Below, piece by piece: positions 44,772-49,428 of a stretch of DNA of 49,428 nucleotides. The notes under the pieces are model-generated. The model was given only the letters and a program-made list of their open reading frames with translations. It did not search any database and was not told the origin of the DNA. Made by a program: the position numbers and the translations under genes. Numbering within the stretch: the stretch's first letter is position 1; each line of letters begins with the position of its first letter. The stretch is from Stenotrophomonas maltophilia (GTDB taxonomy: Bacteria > Pseudomonadota > Gammaproteobacteria > Xanthomonadales > Xanthomonadaceae), in the NCBI RefSeq assembly GCF_004920835.1, contig NZ_QFHO01000033.1, positions 1 through 49,428 on the forward strand. Reading direction: 5' to 3'.

Positions 44772-46079
44772 TTACCGGTCAACCTCGCCGAACACCAGGT
44801 CGTAGGTGCCGATCATCGCCACCACGTCGGCCAGCATGTGGCCGCGCACGATCGAGTCGATCGAGGACAGGTGGGCGAAGCCCGGCGCGCGAAGGTGCAC
44901 GCGGAACGGCTTGTTGGCGCCATCGGAGACCAGGTAGCAGCCGAACTCGCCCTTCGGGGCTTCAACGGCGGCGTAGGTTTCACCGGCAGGCACGCAATAG
45001 CCTTCGCTGAACAGCTTGAAGTGGTGGATCAGCGCTTCCATGTCGTCCTTCATGTCCTCGCGCTTGGGCGGAGCGACCTTGAAGTTCTTCACCATCACCG
45101 GGCCCGGGTTGGCCTTCAGCCACGCCACGCACTGCTTGATGATGCGGTTGGACTCGCGCATTTCGGCGATGCGGACCAGGTAACGGTCGTAGCAGTCGCC
45201 TTCCTTGCCCAGCGGGATGTCGAAATCGACGGCATCGTACTTGGCGTACGGGCGCTTCTTACGCAGGTCCCAGGCAACGCCCGAGCCGCGCAGCATCACA
45301 CCGGTCATGCCCCACTGGTGGGCCAGTTCGGGCGTCACCACGCCAATGCCGACGGTACGCTGCTTCCAGATACGGTTGTCGGTCAGCAGGGTCTCGTATT
45401 CGTCGACACGACCCGGGAATTCGTTGGTGAAGTTCTCCAGGAAGTCCAGCAGCGAACCTTCGCGCGCGGCGTTGAGGTTCTTCAGGGCCTTGCCCTTGTG
45501 CCAGCGCGATTCCTTGTACTTCGGCATGTGGTCCGGCAGGTCGCGGTAGACACCGCCCGGACGGTAGTACGCCGCGTGCATGCGCGCGCCGGAGACCGCT
45601 TCATAGCAGTCCATCAGCTCTTCACGCTCGCGGAAGGCGTACAGCATCACCGCCATTGCGCCCAGATCGAGGGCGTTGGAACCCAGCCACATCAGGTGGT
45701 TGAGGATGCGGGTGATTTCATCGAACAGGGTACGGATGTACTGCGCACGCTCCGGCGCCTCGATCCCCATCAGGGTCTCGATCGAGCGCACGTAGGCGTG
45801 CTCGTTGCACATCATCGACACGTAATCCAGGCGATCCATGTAGCCGATCGACTGGTTGAACGGCTTGGACTCGGCCAGCTTTTCTGTACCACGGTGCAGC
45901 AGACCCACGTGCGGGTCGGCGCGCATGATGGTTTCGCCGTCCATTTCCAGGATCAGGCGCAGCACACCGTGGGCGGCCGGATGCTGCGGGCCGAAGTTCA
46001 TGGTGTAGTTGCGGATTTCCTGCCGGCTCTCGGCCGGGCTGCTGGCGAATGCTTCGCCGGCCTGGTGTACGTGGCTCAC
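44772..46079 (-). CDS. nuoD: NADH-quinone oxidoreductase subunit D
   Basis: A 435-residue subunit related to the large subunit of [NiFe] hydrogenases. With NuoB it forms the quinone head-group site near cluster N2. It has the start block [19 protein letters not shown] and the C-terminal DLVFGEVDR. The start is GTG 46079, overlapping the nuoC stop by 4 bp. It is separate from nuoC here, unlike the fused nuoCD of E. coli. Confidence 0.98.
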   Translation of the reverse strand: MSHVHQAGEAFASSPAESRQEIRNYTMNFGPQHPAAHGVLRLILEMDGETIMRADPHVGLLHRGTEKLAESKPFNQSIGYMDRLDYVSMMCNEHAYVRSIETLMGIEAPERAQYIRTLFDEITRILNHLMWLGSNALDLGAMAVMLYAFREREELMDCYEAVSGARMHAAYYRPGGVYRDLPDHMPKYKESRWHKGKALKNLNAAREGSLLDFLENFTNEFPGRVDEYETLLTDNRIWKQRTVGIGVVTPELAHQWGMTGVMLRGSGVAWDLRKKRPYAKYDAVDFDIPLGKEGDCYDRYLVRIAEMRESNRIIKQCVAWLKANPGPVMVKNFKVAPPKREDMKDDMEALIHHFKLFSEGYCVPAGETYAAVEAPKGEFGCYLVSDGANKPFRVHLRAPGFAHLSSIDSIVRGHMLADVVAMIGTYDLVFGEVDR

Positions 46080-46825
46080 TTCACTGCCTCCTGCGCGCGC
46101 TCACCTTCTGCGGTCTGCAGGCGGGCGTCGTCGCGGATCACGCGCGGCACGCCGACACGCGGCTCCACCGAGGTGACCGGTTCGTAGATCACGCGCTTCT
46201 TTTCTTCGTCGTAGCGGACTTCGACATTGCCGATCAGCGGGAAGTCCTTGCGGAACGGATGACCGACGAAACCGTAATCGGTCAGGATCCGGCGCAGGTC
46301 CGGGTGGCCTTCGAAGATCACGCCGTACAGGTCGAACGCTTCGCGCTCGAACCAGTTCAGGCCCGGCCAGATGCCGGTCAGCGAGGACACCACCGGCAGC
46401 GCTTCGTCAGGGGCGAAGCAGCGCAGGTGCATCATCAGGTTGTGCTGGTACGAACGCAGCTGGGCGACCACGGCGAAACGCTGGGTCGGCATGTGCTGCG
46501 GGCGGGCGCCGTCGGCACCGTTTTCCTCGGTGGGGAACTCGCCCCACGCGAAACGGCCCTGGGCCTTGCCTTCGACACCACGGCTGAAGCCCTGCGAGGA
46601 CACATCGGCGGTGTCCCACTCATCGGAGCCATAACCGAGATAGTCGACGCCGCAGAGATCGACGGCCTGTTCGAAACCAAACTCGTCACGCAGCGCCAGG
46701 GCGGTGGCGTGCCACTCGGCGGCAGGCACTTCCAGCGTCACTTCGCCGCGGGGTTCGACCACGATGACCTTCGCACCTGCGAAACGTGCGGAGAGTCGGT
46801 CGATGAAGGATGCTTGCTCTGCCAT
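46076..46825 (-). CDS. nuoC: NADH-quinone oxidoreductase subunit C
   Basis: A 249-residue peripheral subunit (30-kDa family) with the signature [30 protein letters not shown]. It stabilises the NuoB-D-I connection. It follows nuoB after 33 nt and overlaps nuoD. ATG 46825 is the first start and gives normal length. Confidence 0.97.
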   Translation of the reverse strand: MAEQASFIDRLSARFAGAKVIVVEPRGEVTLEVPAAEWHATALALRDEFGFEQAVDLCGVDYLGYGSDEWDTADVSSQGFSRGVEGKAQGRFAWGEFPTEENGADGARPQHMPTQRFAVVAQLRSYQHNLMMHLRCFAPDEALPVVSSLTGIWPGLNWFEREAFDLYGVIFEGHPDLRRILTDYGFVGHPFRKDFPLIGNVEVRYDEEKKRVIYEPVTSVEPRVGVPRVIRDDARLQTAEGERAQEAVK

Positions 46826-46858
46826 GGGGGCTTGGCGCGCTCTTGTCAGGTGAAGGGG

Positions 46859-47413
46859 TCAGCGGGCGATGGTCTGTGTACGCCAGATCTTCTTCTGCAG
46901 CTGCAGGATCCCGTACACCAGCGCCTCGGCGGTCGGCGGGCAGCCCGGGACATAGACGTCCACCGGCACCACGCGATCACAGCCGCGCACCACAGAATAG
47001 GAATAGTGGTAGTAACCACCGCCGTTGGCGCAGCTGCCCATCGAGATGACCCACTTCGGGTCTGGCATCTGGTCGTAGACCTTGCGCAGCGCCGGGGCCA
47101 TCTTGTTGACCAGGGTACCGGCCACGATCATCACGTCGGACTGACGCGGCGACGGACGGAACACCACGCCGTAGCGGTCAAGGTCCAGGCGCGCGGCACC
47201 GGCATGCATCATCTCGACCGCACAGCAGGCCAGGCCGAAGGTCATCGGCCACATCGAGCCGGTACGCGCCCAGTTCAGCAGTGCGTCGACGCTGGTGGTG
47301 ACGAAGCCCTTTTCCAGCAGCGGGTTGTCGCCTTCCGGCCGCAGGATGTCATCAACCCGGCCTTCCGGCGTCGGATTGTTCATGAGGCCATCGAGAGTCT
47401 GAATCACTCCCAT
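46859..47413 (-). CDS. nuoB: NADH-quinone oxidoreductase subunit B
   Basis: A 184-residue subunit carrying cluster N2, the last iron-sulphur cluster before quinone. The four ligands are C63, C64, C128 and C158 ([23 protein letters not shown]). ATG 47413 gives the family length; the longer frame to 47632 is nuoA overlap. It overlaps nuoA by 10 bp. Confidence 0.98.
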   Translation of the reverse strand: MGVIQTLDGLMNNPTPEGRVDDILRPEGDNPLLEKGFVTTSVDALLNWARTGSMWPMTFGLACCAVEMMHAGAARLDLDRYGVVFRPSPRQSDVMIVAGTLVNKMAPALRKVYDQMPDPKWVISMGSCANGGGYYHYSYSVVRGCDRVVPVDVYVPGCPPTAEALVYGILQLQKKIWRTQTIAR

Positions 47414-47760
47414 TCCAGCGCTCCCTTCTTCCAGACGTAAATGAAACCGAGGAACAGCATGCCGACGAACAGGCCCATGGTGATGAGCGAACGCGCGCCC
47501 AGCTCCATGAAGACCTGGGTCCACGGCACGATGAAGATGATTTCCAGGTCGAAGACAATGAACTGGATCGCGATCAGGTAGTAGCGCACGTCGAACTTCA
47601 TGCGCGCGTCTTCGAAGGCTTCGAAGCCGCACTCGTACGGCGACAGCTTTTCCAGATCGGGGCGGCGGGGACCGAGGAATCGGCCAACCAGCATCAGCGT
47701 AATGCCGATACCGGTGGCAACGATCAGAAACAGCAGAGACGGCAAATATTCGGCCAGCAC
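47404..47760 (-). CDS. nuoA: NADH-quinone oxidoreductase subunit A
   Basis: A 118-residue membrane subunit with three helices and the conserved loop [25 protein letters not shown], whose cysteine lies at the quinone entrance. The start is GTG 47760 ([10 protein letters not shown]), with GAGAG about 8 nt upstream; the upstream frame lacks family support. It is the first gene of the operon, 111 nt after tRNA-Leu on the same strand. No clear promoter was found in that gap, so transcription may run on from the tRNA. Confidence 0.97.
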   Translation of the reverse strand: MLAEYLPSLLFLIVATGIGITLMLVGRFLGPRRPDLEKLSPYECGFEAFEDARMKFDVRYYLIAIQFIVFDLEIIFIVPWTQVFMELGARSLITMGLFVGMLFLGFIYVWKKGALEWE

Positions 47761-47871
47761 AGCGATTCTCTCTTGCCTCTGCCGCTGCGCCTGCAGGCGC
47801 TTTGGCATGGGGGAGTGGACGGGAATCTGCCTGGCACCTTGCGCGCCAGACGAACCCGCTTTACTTACAAA

Positions 47872-47956
47872 TGGTGCCCAAGAGGGGACTCGAACCCCTA
47901 CGACCTAAGTCGCTACCACCTCAAGGTAGTGCGTCTACCAATTCCGCCACCTGGGC
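47872..47956 (-). tRNA. tRNA-Leu (anticodon GAG)
   Basis: An 85-nt class II tRNA with a long variable arm, acceptor GCCCAGG, D-loop TTGGTAGACGC, anticodon GAG and encoded CCA. It reads CUC and CUU codons. It follows secG on the same strand, as leuU does in E. coli. Confidence 0.96.
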
Positions 47957-47994
47957 AAACGATCACATCAGACTATCTTCCCGATGCGCCGCGT

Positions 47995-48000
47995 ATTGTA
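47995..48000 (-). promoter_or_regulatory. Possible -10 box for tRNA-Leu
   Basis: TACAAT on the minus strand lies 38 nt before the tRNA 5' end, in the short gap after secG. No good -35 box accompanies it. Confidence 0.35.
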
Positions 48001-48007
48001 ACCGGCT

Positions 48008-48445
48008 TCAGTGTTTCTGGGAGCCTTCCGAAGGCTTTTCTTCACCAGAAACCGAAGATTCCGCCTGAGCCGGCACAGTTGCGGCCGGAACCGGGGCGGC
48101 CGGGACCGCATCGGCCTTCGGAACGGCCGGCAATTCGCCCGCCGGGGCCGCCGGAGCGGTCACCGCCGGGGCGGACATCAGACCCAGATCCTGCTCGGCC
48201 GCCGGACGGGTGCCGTGACCGGCATACCAGGCCATGAAGAGGCTGATGCCGAAGAACATGACTGCCAGCCACTTGGTGGACTTGGACAGGAAATTCGAAG
48301 CGCCGCGCGCACCGAACACCGTACCCGAGGCACCGGCGCCAAAGCCCGAACCCGCCGCCGCACCCGAACCACGCTGCATCAGGATCAGCGCGATCATGGC
48401 CACAGCGACCAGCACGTAGACGACATTGAGGATCAACATCAGCAT
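48008..48445 (-). CDS. secG: Protein translocase subunit SecG
   Basis: A 145-residue inner-membrane protein of the SecYEG translocon. Two helices are visible (about 3-21 and 52-70) with the cytoplasmic loop MQRGSGAAAGSGFGAGASGTVFG between them, which is the SecG signature. The C-terminal 65 residues are Ala/Pro-rich and low-complexity, making it longer than E. coli SecG (110). ATG 48445 has GAGGG about 9 nt upstream. It follows tpiA after 31 nt. Confidence 0.96.
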   Translation of the reverse strand: MLMLILNVVYVLVAVAMIALILMQRGSGAAAGSGFGAGASGTVFGARGASNFLSKSTKWLAVMFFGISLFMAWYAGHGTRPAAEQDLGLMSAPAVTAPAAPAGELPAVPKADAVPAAPVPAATVPAQAESSVSGEEKPSEGSQKH

Positions 48446-48476
48446 TGAAAACCGCCCTCGGACAATACTTCTAGGA

Positions 48477-49232
48477 TTAGTTCGCGGCCGCCGCCCGTGC
48501 GATGGCCAGGAAGTCCGCGGCCACCAGGGAGGCGCCACCGACCAGCCCACCATCGACATCCGGCTGCGCGAACAGTTCCCCGGCATTGTCGGGCTTCACG
48601 CTACCGCCGTAAACAATGGGCAGTGAATCAGCGATTCTAGCATCGATACGCGCGACTTCGCCACGGATGAACGCGTGCACTTGCTGCGCCTGCTCCTTAC
48701 TGGCGGTACGGCCGGTACCGATGGCCCAGACCGGCTCGTAGGCAACCACGGCCTTGGCGAAGCCTGCCGCACCGACCCGTTCCAGCACCGGCGCCAGCTG
48801 GCTGGCGATGACCGCCTCGGTCTGCCCCGCTTCGCGCTGCTCCAGGGTCTCACCCACGCACAGCACCGGCACCAGGCCGGCATGCTGGGCGGCGGCGAAC
48901 TTGCGGGCAACCAGCTCGCTGCTTTCATGGTGGTACTGGCGGCGCTCGGAGTGGCCGACCAGGCCATAGCGGGCACCGACCTCGCCCAGCATCGCCGCGC
49001 AGACCTCGCCGGTATAGGCCCCCTTCTCGTTGCTGCTCACGTCCTGCGCGCCAAAGGCAAGACCGGTTTCGCCGAAGTCCTCGACCAGCTCCCCCAGGTA
49101 CGGCAACGGCGGCAGGATCACCACGTCCACCCCCTCCAGCGGCAGCCCGGCGGCCACCTGCCCCAGCAGTTCATTGGCGAATTGACGGCTGCCATGCAGC
49201 TTCCAGTTTCCGGCGACGATCTTGCGGCGCAT
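48477..49232 (-). CDS. tpiA: Triose-phosphate isomerase
   Basis: A 251-residue TIM barrel enzyme that interconverts dihydroxyacetone phosphate and glyceraldehyde 3-phosphate. Catalytic residues are in place: N9 and K11 (GNWK), H94 (GHSERR) and the glutamate near residue 166 (AYEPVWAIGTG, followed by the flexible loop). The phosphate loop YGGSVKP is present. GGAGC lies before ATG 49232. It heads tpiA-secG-tRNA-Leu on the minus strand. Confidence 0.98.
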   Translation of the reverse strand: MRRKIVAGNWKLHGSRQFANELLGQVAAGLPLEGVDVVILPPLPYLGELVEDFGETGLAFGAQDVSSNEKGAYTGEVCAAMLGEVGARYGLVGHSERRQYHHESSELVARKFAAAQHAGLVPVLCVGETLEQREAGQTEAVIASQLAPVLERVGAAGFAKAVVAYEPVWAIGTGRTASKEQAQQVHAFIRGEVARIDARIADSLPIVYGGSVKPDNAGELFAQPDVDGGLVGGASLVAADFLAIARAAAAN

Positions 49233-49297
49233 GAGCGGGTAGCTCCTGTGTGAAGTCAGCCGGTCATGATACCCGTTACGGCAAAAATCCGTTTCCT

Positions 49298-49311
49298 TGT
49301 AAGCGGTTACA
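49298..49311. promoter_or_regulatory. LacI-type operator-like palindrome upstream of tpiA
   Basis: TGTAAGCGGTTACA is a 14-bp palindrome with one mismatched pair and a central CpG, the form typical of LacI-family operators (TGTAAnCGnTTACA). It lies about 66 bp before tpiA. It could serve tpiA or a divergent gene outside the window. The rest of 49312-49428 shows only GC-rich sequence without a feature I can name. Confidence 0.45.
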
Positions 49312-49428
49312 TGGATTTTCAGCCAACGGCGCAGCCCCTCGTGGCGGGGTGGGGTTGGTCGCGGAGAGCCCCGGCTGGATTTGTGGGGTTGGCCGGGCGG
49401 GTGGGACTGGCGAGGGACGCCGTGAACC

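Overview
The window is GC-rich throughout and reads as chromosome of a Stenotrophomonas species, most likely of the S. maltophilia complex. The evidence is protein content typical of Xanthomonadaceae (DUF3011 proteins, a 14-gene nuo operon, the ihfA-merR pair), conserved E. coli-like gene orders, and many short palindromes ending in GTAG that match the SMAG repeats described in S. maltophilia. No prophage, insertion sequence, integrase or CRISPR array was seen. The genus call is inference from these features; no search was run.

Region 1 (1-10.2 kb) is small accessory and housekeeping genes: an HNH endonuclease behind a 29-bp inverted repeat, dxs, two paralogous 67-residue proteins flanking a DUF3011 secreted protein, a 33-residue membrane peptide, a lipoprotein, DUF1653, a TetR-EmrE efflux pair, DUF1328, a LysE-type exporter, an aspartate/glutamate racemase, an unknown protein, a second DUF3011 protein, and a DUF6713-like membrane protein overlapping a GNAT acetyltransferase.

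Region 2 (10.1-18.2 kb, minus strand) is the translation cluster thrS-infC-rpmI-rplT-pheS-pheT-ihfA-merR, followed by tRNA-Pro(GGG). It carries several regulatory signals: a promoter, a threonine-codon leader peptide and a terminator before thrS; an ATC start on infC; a perfect terminator hairpin and a possible promoter between infC and rpmI; and a terminator between rplT and pheS.

Region 3 (18.2-22.9 kb) holds an iron-linked membrane operon (DUF3325, DUF3649, PepSY) with a Fur-like site upstream, a secreted GH18 chitinase, and a protein with a TPR-like N-terminus.

Region 4 (23.0-49.4 kb, minus strand) is one long array: tpiA, secG, tRNA-Leu(GAG), nuoA-N (complex I), two identical initiator tRNAs, then rimP-nusA-infB-rbfA-truB-rpsO-pnp. 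Apart from nuo this is the E. coli order secG-leuU-metY-rimP-nusA-infB-rbfA-truB-rpsO-pnp, so the complex I operon sits between leuU and metY. Clear sigma-70 style promoters precede the initiator tRNAs, rimP and rpsO. NuoL carries a histidine-rich loop. The best candidate for an undescribed element is the thrS leader with three consecutive Thr codons.
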